From positions 27,452,315 through 27,516,314 of the forward strand of contig OZ038454.1 of NCBI GenBank assembly GCA_964036195.1: a stretch of 64,000 nucleotides of DNA. The letters are read 5' to 3'. The position numbers were made by a program, and so were the translations under genes. The notes below the pieces were generated by a model that worked only from the letters and a program-made list of their open reading frames with translations, was not told where the DNA came from and ran no database searches. Positions 23,701 through 35,900 of the stretch are shown here, piece after piece. The stretch is from Sphaerolaimus hirsutus (lineage: Eukaryota > Nematoda > Chromadorea > Monhysterida > Sphaerolaimidae). Each line of letters begins with the position of its first letter. The stretch's first letter is position 1.

Positions 23701-26700
23701 GCGCGAAAAGTTGTCAAAAAGTCGATAAATAAATATTAAGGAAACGTTATTTTTTCTCTGAAGAGCCCAAAATATACTTCACGTCAAAGGTGAACAGTAT
23801 GCGCATTAATAGCATCTGTCAATTCTGCCGCGGTGGATATGTACGGCCTGGGGACAGTCGCGCACCCTGTAAAGTGTAAAGTCAATTGTCATGTAAAATA
23901 AAAATGTCAATTAAAATAAAGTAAACAGGGTGCACGCCAGGTCCGCCACCCAAATTCTGAGTCGGTGCCGGACGCCATATCTCCAGTTGTAGTGGGGGGA
24001 TTTATTCGAGATTTTGAGGGCATATACTCGAAACCCACCCACTACTATATACGGGCTGGGGAAGGTCGGCGACCCACCTGAGTGTGGGTCGCCGACCTGC
24101 CCCAGCCGGTATATAGTAGTGGGTGGGTTTCGAGTATATGCCCTCAAAATTTCGAATAAATCCCCCCACTACAACTGGAGATATGGCGTCCGGCACCGAC
24201 TCAGAATTTGGGTGGCGGACCTGGCGTGCACCCTGTTTATTATATCACAGAACTTTTGAAATTTTGATGACATTTGACGTTTCACGTGATATTTGACACT
24301 TGACATTTTGCATGACATTCGACGTTTCACGTGACATTTTACACTTGACTTTGCACTTTACAGGGTGCTGGGACTGGCGCCTGGTGGGCGTGCTGGCGAT
24401 CATGAACGACAGCAACATGCCGCTGTAGTTCGCCGACATGGTCACCATCATCAGCGAGAACATCGCGTAGACCATTTTTTGACCGCTGTGTAGCCTGTTG
24501 TTGTCTGGGAACGGCCGTGGAACGTGGCATTTTGGATTCGGGGGGTTGGTCCGGGGGATAGCTTCCTGTTGATTTCCCTGTGAAAATAACCAAAAAAAAG
24601 CGCCAAGGTCGCCATGGCGCTATTCCAAAAAGTGCCCAACATCAAGAGGGCGCCGTGTAAAATGGGGGGGGGGGTTGCAGCAGAGGTATAATGTATTGGC
24701 TTTTTTAGGATGTAAACGTTGAAGTAAATTTTTTGAAGATGCACATTGGCAAACAGGGTATGAAAATTATTGATTTCGAGCAAAAGTTTGGGCACGATAT
24801 CTCAAAAATCAAACCAGTTAGATAGACAGCTGGCTAATTTTTTTGGGTGGGACACGGTCCGGGATTGTATTTAGTGAAACATTTTTCCTTTTGTAAATAT
24901 ATATAGTTAGACAGCTGAGCAGCCTCTGGGATAAATAACTAGCTGGGAAATTATGTCACACCATATTGGTGACCCCTATTTCTGGCATCAGCCATCAACC
25001 CAGGTACCAAACCAAAATGCCACACTGTGAAAACACCAAGATTGGCCGGGTATAATTGAGCGCATGAATGGCCAGGGGGCAGTCCCAGACCCTGTAAAGT
25101 GTATAGTAAAAGTGTCAAGTGTCATGTATTTAGAATGACAATCAAATCAAAACAAAACAAAAAGAAAAGATTTTATTGCCGAACTTTGCATGACAATTGA
25201 CACTTTACTTTGCATTTGTCATGACCATTGACACTTTGCATGACATTTGACATGACATTTGACACTTTACTCAACACTTTACAGGGTCTGGGATTGGCAC
25301 CAGGGAGCAACGCCGCCCCAGCAAATGATGGCATACACCATCACAGCCAAAATTGCAATACTGGCAAATATCCACCTGTCGAAAACGACCACCAGAGACC
25401 ACAGGTTGGCCAGGATGTCAGCGCCCAGTGGCACCGCAGTTGTCAGTATGTACCACTGCTGGGACCAGACTTGTGAGATGGGGTGTTTGGCTGGCCCTGG
25501 TTCAATTGGTGATTAGCATCGAAAAATGTCTTATTTTAGTACAAAGTATGAAAAAAATCTCAGAAATAATGTATAATTGAATGTCTGTCAAAATAACTTG
25601 GAAAAAAATAAACCAATATCAACCGTATATTGTTGAGAGATTGTTTGATATTTTTTTAAATCTCAGAAAATCTTTCAAAAAGAAAATATGATTAAATCTC
25701 TCTTAAATATATCAGAAAAACTACTATACCATAATTTCCCGAATACATAGACTTACCGCTTATTACTATTAGGCAGAGTTGCGAAAGCGTATTTACGCTC
25801 ACCCGAAATACCTGGGTAAATGGGTATTTATACTTACGCTTTCATAAAATACCCGTACGCTTTTTTACGCTTTCCCGACCAAATTACCCGGGTACTAAAA
25901 GCGTAAAAAAGCTTTTCACACAGTTTAGTTTTACGCTTTTGAAAAAGCGTAAAAACAGAAAAAAAAGAGTGAACGAGGCTGCGTACCAAAAAATGACTGC
26001 GTGTGTGCAGTAATGCACTGGAAACAGTGGCACATGTACAAATTCGTGTCGCAATATTAATGTCTTTTTAATAGGTACTGTGCCCTCGAGCAAAATTGTG
26101 GCTTCAAGTGAGAAAACGTTGTTGCTAAAAATGGATACCGACGATGATTTTATCGCCCTTGCCAGCACTAACTCCACGTTAGAAGATGAACATGACTTAA
26201 ATCTGGTTGCCGATGAATAACCAAACAAAATATGAAGGCAGACTATGCTAAATGGACATCCGAAAAATGTCACCGAGACCTTGATTTGGAAAGATTTCAC
26301 TGAGAAAAAAGCCTCTAAAATATTTTTACGCTTACGCTTTTATTTACGCTTTCCTAGGTATTTTAAAAATACCTTACGCTTTCAGTATCCATACTCAAAA
26401 TTTGGAAAGTGTATTTACGCTTACGCTTACGCTTTCCAAAAATACCGGTATTTAAACAACTCTGCTATTAGGTACTGCAAATTTTGAGGAGGGTAATTCG
26501 AGGGGACTTCGTCATTAAAACACTTATAACGACAGGCATAACCCTTAGATTCCAAAGTGCCCGTTTCTGTGCAAAATAACAATCTAATTTGTGTGGTATG
26601 GAAATTTGTGAAAAATTGTAAAATTCACATGAAAGCTATGGTCAACCCAAAGCACCAAAATGCAATCGACAAGTCTGTATGTGACCTTCTAACAGGGTAG

Positions 26701-28166
26701 GAAAACTGAACATGATTGAGACGGCTTTTGAATGGATAGAACGTGGTCGTAGACACGTCGATTGTGTTGTTGTGCACCAGCGCCAGCGTGCCTGTCACAT
26801 CGCCGTTCGGCAACACCGTTCTGCAAGTAAATACGGCATCTACTTTCTTCTGACGAAATAAATGTAATACATGCCCCCAGGGACCAATAGAAGGTATACC
26901 TCTGATAAAAGCACAGCTGGCTCCAAGCCAAAACGAGGCCTTGTTGACCGTTTTGTTACATTACAGTTTGAAAAAATGAATTGCGTTGTCGCTCACCGTT
27001 GGTGAAATGTTTGCAAAATTTGGCGAAAAAGATACAAGGTACCCTCTAATATAAGGTACAAAAAAATGTACGATACAAAATACGGTACGCCTGATATTGG
27101 AGGTAACATGGCATTTTGAAATTTTTTTTTCCATTTTCTCAACTTAAACATTGTCGTCGCACGAAAACCACGTGCGGGCCCTTTACGTTGTCACTTTGTT
27201 TCAGCTGCACGCACCCGTATGGAATGTTGTCATCCAGCACGGTCACTTCTATATCCCAATCCAAACTCTGCGTGATCGCCACCAATATTTCCAACCACAG
27301 TCCCGGGTATTGGCATTTTCGGGTCTCTTCGACTCTAAGAACGATTTGGATACGTACTTTTTTGGATATGAGTTATCGTATATCCCGTATTATATACCGT
27401 ATTTCCTCGAAATACTCCCCCCCCCCCCTCGAAATACCCCCCCCCCTCAAAATGGGCACTATGAATTTGTGGTCGGGGAAATGCATAACAGATGTTCAAA
27501 ACACTTACTTGTTTTGTGAGACGATCGTTTATACCATCTACATCCTTATATAAGGCTGTAAAAACTTTTAAATGGTGGTTATTGTTGCACTTTCCACGTT
27601 TTTCTCTCAAAATTTTCACTCTGAAAAAAATAAACCCCCGGGGGGTAATTAGAGGAAATACGGTATACTGTATTTACATGTTTATGTCCATCCCACTCGC
27701 AAGAGAAGGGGGTGTTATTTTTCCTTTTTTTAGCCTACATGGGGTAGTTTTTCGAGGGTGAGGACTTGTTAGAGGATATGCGGTAACTTAGTGCACATTG
27801 CCGCTACACCCACTAGTTTACTGCCAGTAAACTGAAAATCTAGTAAACTCAGTACTTTCAATCACATTCGAGTTCACTGGTTAACTTCGTGTCCGTCAAC
27901 TATAGTTGATATAATGTAAAAATAATTCACTCCTATAATCTTAATTGTTTTAATCAAGGCAGATTTATGAGTTTACTAAATTTTTGCAAATTTCATTAGT
28001 AAACTCGGTACTAGTAAATATATCCTATAAATCTAACATTCCGGTCTGTTTAATTTGCTGCAGTCCACAATCGGCTACCATATCCTCCACACGGACGGCA
28101 CCCACTCTGATTTTGGTGCCATTTATTGAAGCACGGTTTGATTCCATTTTGCCTGGGCTAAATTCA
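17730..28166 (-). CDS. Ionotropic receptor (iGluR-like ligand-gated channel), ten exons recognised
   Basis: Minus-strand exons: about 28166-28078, 27334-27215, about 26820-26700, 25469-25301, 24577-24381, 23847-23796, 23316-23174, 20275-20138, 19829-19739, 17857-17730. They give S1 of the ligand-binding fold (GTKIRVGAV; GLWLEILVAI; NGDVTGTLALV; SRLNHVQFSYP), M1 (WIFASIAILAVMVYAIICW), M3 (MMVTMSANYSGMLLSFMI, the counterpart of SYTANLAAFLT), S2 (STAAELTDAI; FAFSPAFPYK; KFNRAILFY) and M4 (TVFVFLLLGAAVAGCAWILE). The order and spacing match ionotropic receptors, plasma-membrane cation channels used in chemosensation in protostomes. No N-terminal ATD was recognised. The exon at 20275-20138 needs a one-base frame change, so the copy may be damaged. 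Last-exon and first-exon boundaries are uncertain. Confidence 0.78.
18096..19227. mobile_element. 1.1 kb foldback element with about 560-bp arms
   Basis: TAAACACCTTCCCGGTCACG at the left end is mirrored by CGTGACCGGGAAGGTGTTTA at the right. Inverted similarity continues inward to a centre near 18660, so almost the whole element is one long hairpin. It lies in the receptor intron between 17857 and 19739. No ORF is conserved across the arms. Confidence 0.88.
20382..20567. repeat. Short GCGCCA-rich hAT-like element, degraded
   Basis: TAGTGATAGAAAAGCGCC and TTCACATCACTA resemble the ends of 14837-15840. Flanking 8-mers do not match, so boundaries are tentative. Confidence 0.55.
20640..21660. other. 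Non-coding stretch, possible inverted-repeat element
   Basis: GAAAATATAAATGAGAA near both ends (20645, 20817) and its complement near 21635 suggest a degraded inverted-repeat element. No exon of the surrounding receptor gene was recognised here. Confidence 0.35.
21848..23014. mobile_element. hAT-like element with GGCGCC/GGCGCTT arrays
   Basis: Ends TAGTGATGTAAAAGCGCC and GGCGCTTTTTACATCACTA lie between perfect 8-bp duplications GCCACCAG (21840-21847, 23015-23022). GGCGCTTGGCGC arrays fill both subterminal regions. A family D element (about 22404-22762) and CTAGTTGACA-type fragments are nested in the middle. It is located in an intron of the receptor gene. Confidence 0.9.
23848..24380 (-). 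mobile_element. MITE family B copy that is exactly a receptor intron, with a nested foldback
   Basis: On the minus strand exon sequence CCCACCAG is followed by GCGCCAGTCCCAGCACCCTG; the element ends GACTGTCCCCAG before GCCGTACATATCC. The 6-mer CCAGGC is present at both junctions. Splicing at these points (a GC-AG intron) joins the M3 segment to the S2 start in frame (STPTRPYISTAAELTDAI), as expected for an iGluR fold. A 318-bp palindromic element (23922-24239) sits inside. Confidence 0.75.
23922..24239. mobile_element. Near-perfect 318-bp palindromic foldback element
   Basis: TAAACAGGGTGCACGCCAGG and CCTGGCGTGCACCCTGTTTA are the ends; the arms (about 155 bp each) are almost identical. The TAAAC...GTTTA termini and internal GGTGCCGGAC and GGGTCGCC motifs link it to 18096-19227. 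Confidence 0.88.
25075..25301. repeat. MITE family B copy touching a receptor exon
   Basis: CAGGGGGCAGTCCCAGACCC and GGGTCTGGGATTGGCACC are the ends. The exon 25469-25301 may use the GT of this terminus as its donor (CCCTG|GTGCCA on the minus strand), though another GT just upstream gives better phase with the next exon. Confidence 0.7.
25774..26464. mobile_element. hAT-like element with GCGTAAGCGTAAA repeats
   Basis: Ends CAGAGTTGCGAAAGCG and CAACTCTG lie between perfect 8-bp duplications CTATTAGG (25766-25773, 26465-26472). Subterminal TTTACGCTTACGC repeats occupy both flanks. A short frame starting MDTDDDFIALAS (26131-26220) is shared with the copy at 31032-32231, so it is probably a relic of the parent coding sequence. 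Confidence 0.92.
27395..27664. repeat. MITE family D copy
   Basis: TACCGTATTTCCTCGAAATAC and a slightly altered complement ending AGAGGAAATACGGTA bracket CCTCGAAATACCCCC repeats. It directly abuts the receptor exon starting at 27334. Confidence 0.8.
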
Positions 28167-28239
28167 GCTACTAGAAAAAAAGATGATTTATAACTGAGAA
28201 TGACATATGCATGCTGCTTACCTATATGAGCATTGCATT

Positions 28240-28646
28240 TACCGTATTTCCTCGAAATACCCCCCTGGGGGTGATTGTTTCAGAGTGAGAATTTTGAGGG
28301 GGTTAAACGAGGGGGGGGGGGGTATTTCGAGGGGGGGCTTATTATTTCGCCAAAATTTGTCGTTTGTAACGTACGCAGACCTCGAAAAATACACCAATAA
28401 ACACCATGTTATAGAGTCTATACACTTACATAAGTATGTAGATGGTAAAAAAGATCTAAAGTAACACAGTGGTTCTTTTGAACGTCTGTTCTGAATTTCC
28501 CGGATCAGAAACTGCAGCTTTAATCATGTAAGTTCCCTTTACATACAATTAGGGGGGTATTTAGAGGGAGTGGGTAATTATTTCATACTGTCCATTTTGA
28601 GGGGGGGGGGTATTACGAGACGGGAGGTATTTCGAGGAAATACGGT
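28240..28646. repeat. MITE family D copy
   Basis: TACCGTATTTCCTCGAAATAC and GTATTTCGAGGAAATACGGTA are perfect inverted ends, with G-run/C-run blocks inside. Confidence 0.82.
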
Positions 28647-28663
28647 ATGCACTTCAATAGCTA

Positions 28664-28870
28664 CCGTATTTATTCTAATAGAAGAGCGCTGTTCCATTTT
28701 TTCGTTAACTTTTTACCTTCCGTTCTATTGGAGATGCCGTTCTAATTATTAAGGCTACCGTTTCATCATATTCGCGAGTTAAAAAAGTGCGAATACCTGC
28801 CGTTCTATTGGAGGTGCCCTTGTATTAGAGGTAGCCTTCTATTGGAGGTATGCCGTGATATTGAAAGAAA
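28664..28870. repeat. MITE, TIR TACCGTATTTMTTCTAATAG
   Basis: Contains TACCGTATTTATTCTAATAGAAGAGCGC plus repeated CCGTTCTATTGGAGGTGCC motifs. It is related to the smaller complete copy at 31293-31412, whose ends TTACCGTATTTCTTCTAATA and TATTAGAAGAAACACGGTAA are inverted repeats. Confidence 0.65.
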
Positions 28871-29223
28871 AAAATACGACATTCGAAATTCGAATACTAG
28901 TTTTAGAAACATTTAAAAATTGAAGAAAAAAAATTTGTTTAAAGAGTTTGCCAAGGCTCATCTATCAAATTTACCCACCAACCTGAAAAGTTATCAAACT
29001 CCAGCTATCAAAACTTTTCCGATTTCATGAACTTGATTGAATTTCATTTCGCGCTCACGCTGCGTAAACGTCCGCGCTGTTAGATTATAAATAAATTGTT
29101 AAATATAGGTAGATTTGAATGTCGCCGCAAAAACATTCACAATTTGTGTGCAAATATAGCGAGCGTTTATTGGTTTGTCGCGAAAGTTTTTACCGTTTCC
29201 GGTTTCTGTCCCATTGGGTCGTC

Positions 29224-29436
29224 CTGGTGCCAGTACCACCTTGTAAAGTGTGAAGTCAAGTGTCAAATGCCATGATAAATGTCATATTATTTGTCAACTG
29301 TCATGCAACGTGCCAGACAAAGTGTCAAGTGTCCTGCAAAATTCAGTAATAAAACGTTTTCTTTTTTGTTTTGATTGACATTTTATTTACATGAAATTTA
29401 CACTTTACACTTTACAGGGCTCGCTACTGCCCCCTG
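29224..29436. repeat. MITE family B copy
   Basis: GGTGCCAGTACCACCTTGTAAAG and CTTTACAGGGCTCGCTACTGCC are diverged inverted ends around TGTCAAATGCCATG units. Confidence 0.68.
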
Positions 29437-29508
29437 GATGATTCGATTGAGGTTTCAGCTGGGGTATGTATCATGTAAGCTGTTACACATATAAAATTCA
29501 AGCACAAA

Positions 29509-29703
29509 GTATACGCAGCGGACATCACACTTAGTATGAAAACCTACCATAACCCATCTGAATAATGAACCAAAACTTTCAGGTTTTTCATCATAATATT
29601 TCGTTTTTACTATGGAATAATTAAGGACGAAATTTATCACAAGATTTTATTCATTAAATCATGGTAGGTTTTCATACTAGGTGTGCTGTCCGCCGAGTAT
29701 ACT
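29509..29703. repeat. Foldback MITE, TIR AGTATACKCRGCGGACA
   Basis: AGTATACGCAGCGGACATCACAC and the complement ending CCGCCGAGTATACT form the ends, and TATGAAAACCTACCAT is mirrored inside. Other copies: 33580-33830 and 40893-41145 (these two share GATACTCTGCC) and one nested at 15284-15470. Confidence 0.75.
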
Positions 29704-30813
29704 AATACATATCTTAATTGTGTCAATCTCTCTTGTGTCAAAAAATCCACTTGCATGGCCAAGCATGCGTGGCATAATCATGCCATTTCGTGGAATGTGT
29801 TGTTGAAACATTTTTTAAAATTTTGGCAAAATGATAATCCCTCCCTTTGATAACTCCCCCTTTGAATACCCCCCCCCCTCAAAAGTCCTATGGAAAACGA
29901 TACCCCAGGGGTAGACGGACGACCCTAGACGGTATATACCGTGGCAGAAACCTCACTCACTAGGATCGTCCAGGACGATTCAATGTGAGACGATCCGAAA
30001 ACGGCAGAAACTTTCCCCACACATCAATATTTATCCATGAGGTAACGCGGCTTACTGTGTTTGTTCAATCGAGTAAACAGTTCATTAAAATTACCACTGA
30101 ATGCATGGTATCCCTATCAAGTTTTGTGTATTTTTTGAGAAACAAAAGCTTTAAAAAATGGAACTTATATGACAGTCTAATTTGATACCTTTGAACGTTT
30201 AATGAACGGTGTTTCACGGTTTGTATTTTTATAAAACTTATGATACCTATCTACCTCAATCATCAAAGGCGCCGCACACGTTGACGCTAGTTTACTGGCA
30301 GTAAACTGAAAATTTAGTAAACTCATGAAAAACTTTGAACGGAATTTCAGTTTACTGGAATTTGGTGTTCATCAACTATAGTTGACGGAGAGTGAATATA
30401 ACGAATTCCAGTGAACTCAAATGCGTTCAAGGCTAATTAAGTTAACTAATTTGAACTGTTTACTCATTAAGTTAACGAAGTTAACTAATTTTTAAAAGTT
30501 ACATTGTCAAACTAGTGGGTGTGTGCAGCAATGTAGCGATAATAAATGTGCAAGTACATTCTTACAAAGTTAGGGCGGGGTCTGTTTCACAATTGAATTG
30601 ACTAAAAAAAACGTTTGTAACATCAATTTACCAACGGGAACGGATATAAACTCTTGCAGGAATATTTGAATAGACGTTTTTTGATACTTAGAGTAAATAC
30701 TGTGTGGTTTGTCTACTCTGAAGTGGGGGTCTGTTCCAAACTGCAACCAATTTGTATAAAATCTCCCGTTTATTATGGCTTAGTGTGTATCTCTTCCACT
30801 AGCATATTTAACT

Positions 30814-32325
30814 TACCGTATTTCCTCGAAATACCCCCCGGGGGGTGATTGTTTCATAGTGGACCCGAGTGGGGGGGGGGGGTTAAACGAGGGGGGTATT
30901 TAGAGGGGGGGGTTATTATTTCGCCAGAAAGTTTTTCAAATCCTAGTACAAAATCGTCGTTTGTGATGTACACTGGGGTAGAAAAATGCATCAATAACTG
31001 ACATATATAGACTCCTGTATACTATTAGTAGCAGAGTTGTTAAAATACCGGTATTTTTGGAAAGCGTAAGCGTAAGCGTAAATACACTTTCCAAATTTTC
31101 AGTATGGATACTGAAAGCGTAAGGTATTTTTAAAATACCTGGGAAAGCGTAAATGAAAGCGTAAGCGTAAAAAATTTTTAAGAGATGTTTTCTCAGTGAA
31201 TTCTTTCCAAATCAAGCTCTCAGCGGCATTTTTCGGATGTCCACGTAGTAGTCTGCCCTCATATGTTGTTTTGCAATTCATCGGCAGCGACACTTACCGT
31301 ATTTCTTCTAATAGAAGAGCACCGTTCAATTTTTTTGTCAACTTTGCCTGCCGTTCTATGGGAGGTGCCGTTCTATTGGAGGCTGCCGTTCTATTAGAAG
31401 AAACACGGTAAGTCATCTTTGTATCTTTCAACTTGGAGTTACTGCTGTCGACGGCGACAACATCGTCGTCGGAATCCATTTTCAGCCCAAAATTTCTTAT
31501 CTGAAGCCACGATTTTGCTCGACGACACAGTATTAGCAAGACATTCATAGGGGGCAGGCCTGACACGCACACGTGCCCGATACACACATATGCCCGTTTT
31601 TTTCACTTGACACTTTTTCAAGTGATTTTCAGATATGAGTAAAGTGAATAAAAGTTGCGCAATGACATTAGTGAACTTTTTTCACTTCACTCATATCTGA
31701 AAATCACTTGAAAATGTGTCAAGTGAAAAAAACTGAAAAATAGCCACTTTTCACTGTTTTTCATTTGACACATTTTCAAGTGATTTTCAGATATGAGTGA
31801 AGTGAAAAAAGTTTACTAATGTCATTGCGCAACTTTTTTCACTTTACTCATATCTGAAAATCACTTGAAAAAGTGTCAAGTGAAAAAAACAGGCATATGT
31901 GCGTATCGGGCACGTGTGCGTATCAGTGCACCCCCATTCATACTGCAACACAATTTGTAAATATGCCACTATTTCCAGCATCACTGCATGCACGCAGTAA
32001 TTTTTTTGGTACGCAGTTTCGTTCACTCTTTTTTGTGGTTTTATGCTTTTTCAAAAGTGTAAAACTGAACCGTGTGAAAAGCTTTTTTACGCTTTTAGTA
32101 CCCGGGTATTTTGGCCGGGAAAGCGTAAAAAAGCGTACGGGTATTTTATGAAAGCGTAAGCGTAAGCGTAAGTATAAATACCCATTTACCCGGGTATTTC
32201 GGGTAAGCGTAAATACGCTTTCGCAACTCTGATTAGTAGTGCACTACGCAGAACACAAACTGCAGTATTTGTCATGTACGTTCACTTTACACTCAATCTG
32301 GGGGGTATTTCGAGGAAATACGGTA
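30814..32325. mobile_element. Family D element split by a nested transposon stack
   Basis: TACCGTATTTCCTCGAAATAC starts at 30814 and GTATTTCGAGGAAATACGGTA ends at 32325. Between them lies the complete hAT-like element 31032-32231 with its own duplications, which in turn holds two further elements. Confidence 0.85.
31032..32231. mobile_element. hAT-like element, CAGAGTTG family, with two nested insertions
   Basis: Ends CAGAGTTG and CAACTCTG lie between perfect 8-bp duplications ATTAGTAG (31024-31031, 32232-32239). On the minus strand a relic frame starts MDSDDDVVAVDSSNS, matching the 25774-26464 copy; it is interrupted by the small MITE 31293-31412 and then resumes. A palindromic foldback at about 31562-31925 (CACACGTGCCCGATAC... 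and its mirror) is the second insertion. Confidence 0.9.
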
Positions 32326-32962
32326 GTTTCTTTGCGGAAAATGTTCATTGGATTTGTCACTGAGTATGTTCATTGAACTCGGTTGCTTTTTTTCTACAGT
32401 AATTTTGAGAAAAATATCCCGGTTGTCGTTATATTGCAAAATTGTTTTCTACAAAAATATAAATATCTGTATTTTTTGTGGGGGGCTCCCTCTAGCTCCC
32501 CTCCTACTGAAACCCTGATCCGAGGAAACATTGAAGCTAAATGAAGTCGATTATACATTTCGATATCGAGTTGAATAAATTTATTTAAAGCTTGGTCGAG
32601 CTCAAGGCTATACTTTTTGCTTTCATTGGCTATTTAAATAATGAAACATTACATATGTAAGTGGTCATGTGTAATTATCTTCGATATGTGTACAATGCAT
32701 AAATTCCTAATTAATTACCATTTCTATATCTGAGAATGATCATTTTGCATCACACACACCCATCATCCAGGTGTAGAATACAAAAATATTTATCAGTGTA
32801 CAGAGTAAGCGCTTGAATGGATATGCTATGTGCTTTTTTCATGATAGGAACCTAGTTTTCACATAAATGTATCCATTTAACCCACTGATTTACTTAAACA
32901 TGGGTATCCATTCCAGACTTTACGGTATCCAATTCTACTATTGCGTGTCCTCCTGTCAGCCT

Positions 32963-35900
32963 TCACTCCTCTTTGCACATATCTTCGTGCTTCTTTCCCC
33001 AGTCTGTGATGGTTAAAAAAAAGAATTTTTAAAATGTCACATTTTGTGAGAAACGATGAAAATAGCTACCAGTCTTAGAATTTAAGAATGCACTGACCGG
33101 GCATTTCCAGGTTTTCGCAATCCACACCTTCTTCGAGGAATTTGGCCATCCACATTTTCTTGCCCTTTTTGCCGCCGTGTGCGCTGCGCTTTTTGCGGGC
33201 GCCTGAAAATTGAAGCAAATTGATTGTAGATGACTGGCTGATTTTCAATGTCGTGACGTTGTTGATTATAGTCATAAGAAAATACCGTATTTCCTCGAAA
33301 TACCTCCCTTGGAATACGCCCTCGAAATACCCCCTCGAAATAGCCACAATGGATTTATAAACACCCCTCGAATTACCCCCCACTCCCCCAAATTGAGTGT
33401 AAACAAAAGTCTATAGACTCTTTTACATATGGCGGTTATTGTTGCACTGTTCTATGTCTGCGTACGCTACAAAAACAGCAAATAAGTAATGGGAGTTCTA
33501 GAAAATTCTGGCGAAATAATAACCCCCCTCGAAATACCCCCCACCCCTCGAAATACCCCCCACAGCAAGGCCCTTTGCCAGTATACTCGGCGAACCTGAT
33601 ACTCTGCCCTCGCACTCGTTTACGTCTCACCTTGGAAGCATGCCAATGATGATAAAACGGGCGATTTTTGTATAAAATATGAAAACATCATTGTTGTGAA
33701 TACGTTAACGTAAAACGTTAGAACAGAGATGACTTCTTTCAACATTTTATGAAAATCGCATGCGTAGAAAATCGTTGGCACGCTTCCAGCGGGAACCACG
33801 CGTGCAGAGTGTAAAGTGACTGGAGTATACACATCTAAACCCATTACAAATCTAGACAGAGTCTGCGGATTAACCGCAATTATCTACATGTTGGATCGAT
33901 AAACGTCTATCATTCAATCAAACATGGCTCATTATTTAGTGGCGCTGGCAGCATGCATTGTTTCCATTGTCAGCAAGCCCGAATTTGGTTGCATAATAGT
34001 GATATTAGTGGACACACCCACTCTACAATGGGCGGCATACAGAAATGCATAGAGGTAAATATATGCCTTTGTGTTTGCCACCCACTGTAGCGTGGGCGTG
34101 TCAAATCATATGCTAATCTCTTCATCCTAGATATGTTACGGACATAATTCGATGAGTGGCGGGTCTAGATGTGTAGTGGGTCTAGATGTGTACTGGCCCC
34201 AGTCCCACAGAACACACACGGGCCACCTTACCATCTTCCTCACTCGTCTCCTCGCTGGTGCCCTCACTCGTATCCTCGCTGGTGCCCTCACTCGACCCCT
34301 CGCTGCTGGAATGCGACCCGATGCACTTGTCCATGGCCGCCATCAAGTCGTCCTTGGACACGCCCAGTCCCTGGACGCACGTGCACTTTGTCTTCATGTA
34401 GGTCGCCTTTTTCTCCTTGTAGAAGTCGTGGCAGCCCTCGCTGAACCTGCGGTTGTGGACACTTTGTGCTTTACTCTGTGACTCTGGACTGTAATGGCTT
34501 TTTCTGAACAAAACACCCCATGATGACGTCATCGGTAATAGAATAAAAACTTGTCCAAAAAGAAGTAAATTCATTTCTGCCATAACTAATAATAATTCAG
34601 CCATTCAGCCACGACACCGCCTTTTCCTATTTCGAATATTTTTTCGAACATTTCGTCAAAGTGCGAGCACTCGCGCGTAAGCCATAACTATGTGCGGATG
34701 CATACTGTGCTGTCCATGGAATATACCATTTACATTTACTCATTTCATCGTATTTACCGCAAATCCTCGAATAAGACCCCCCCCTCGATTAACTCCCCCC
34801 TTGAATAAGTCCCCCCTGCTGGCGGGGTGAAGAAAAAATAACTCCCCCCTTGAATAACTCCCCCCTCTTAAATAACTCCTCCCTCTGATGAGAAGGATAC
34901 AATACAAAACTATAAAGTAATAGTAGTGTATGGCAGCGACAGCGGATACATAATGTGTATGCAGATAAATTAAGTCCAAGTTTCCTGAGGATATAATAAC
35001 TCCCCCCTCAAATAACTCCCCCCTTGAATAACCCCCCCCCCCCCCCTCCAAAACATCTGACGAAAAAATAACTCCCCTGGGGTCTTATTCGAGGATTTAG
35101 GAAAAAGAAGTTCCACGGAAAACCGGCAAAAATGCCGTAAAAACTTGAAGCTGCTGGAATACAGAAAACCATAACTGTAAAAAACATCTCCCCAAAAACC
35201 AAACCCCCCCCCCACCCACTTGTCCTCGCACTTGTCCTTGGCAGCGCACATGGCCTCCTTCATGTCCTCGTGGGTCAACGTCTTCAAGTCCAGGCCAGTC
35301 TTGTCCTTGATGCACGTAAAGGCCGCCTCCGCGTCGCCCCCGTCCGTGTCGCACGCGCCCGTGATCCATTCGCTGGGATTTCTGATTGTGGTTTTGGGGT
35401 TGGGGTTGGGTAGGGGGTTGGGGTGGTTGATGTGTTGGTTAGAATCAGATTTTGTCAGTGAGAAGGGTAGTTGAGGGAGATTTTTGAATGTGAATGCTTT
35501 TTTAAAAATAATTCTTCCTGTAAGAATTCTCCTATTTATGTGTATCAAAAAATTTTTGCATCTAGATCTAATCCGAACAAAAATTTGATGTAATTTTGTT
35601 AAGAAAGCATATTTCGTGGAATAAGTAGATAGAAATATGCTTGATAATTTTGACAGAGTAAGTATTCCGCCCGTGCATTGCATAGTTCCCCTTCAAAAAA
35701 GTCTTGCGACGGATATACGGTAAGTGTCTTCACGATGATGCCACGCGTCGACGCTTCACAATTCTTCCCCGATCATCACACATTATTTATATTTTCTTCC
35801 AGCATGAAGCCACTTCACCTCACTTCACCACTAATCACACTCATTCATCACTAAAAAATCCTGCCCCCATCTCACTTCTCGCCGCTGCCACTGCCACTGC

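Noticed and set aside
25884..26300. 138-codon minus-strand ORF inside the 25774-26464 element
   Set aside because: Its interior is antisense to the relic frame shared by two copies and it has no domain character.
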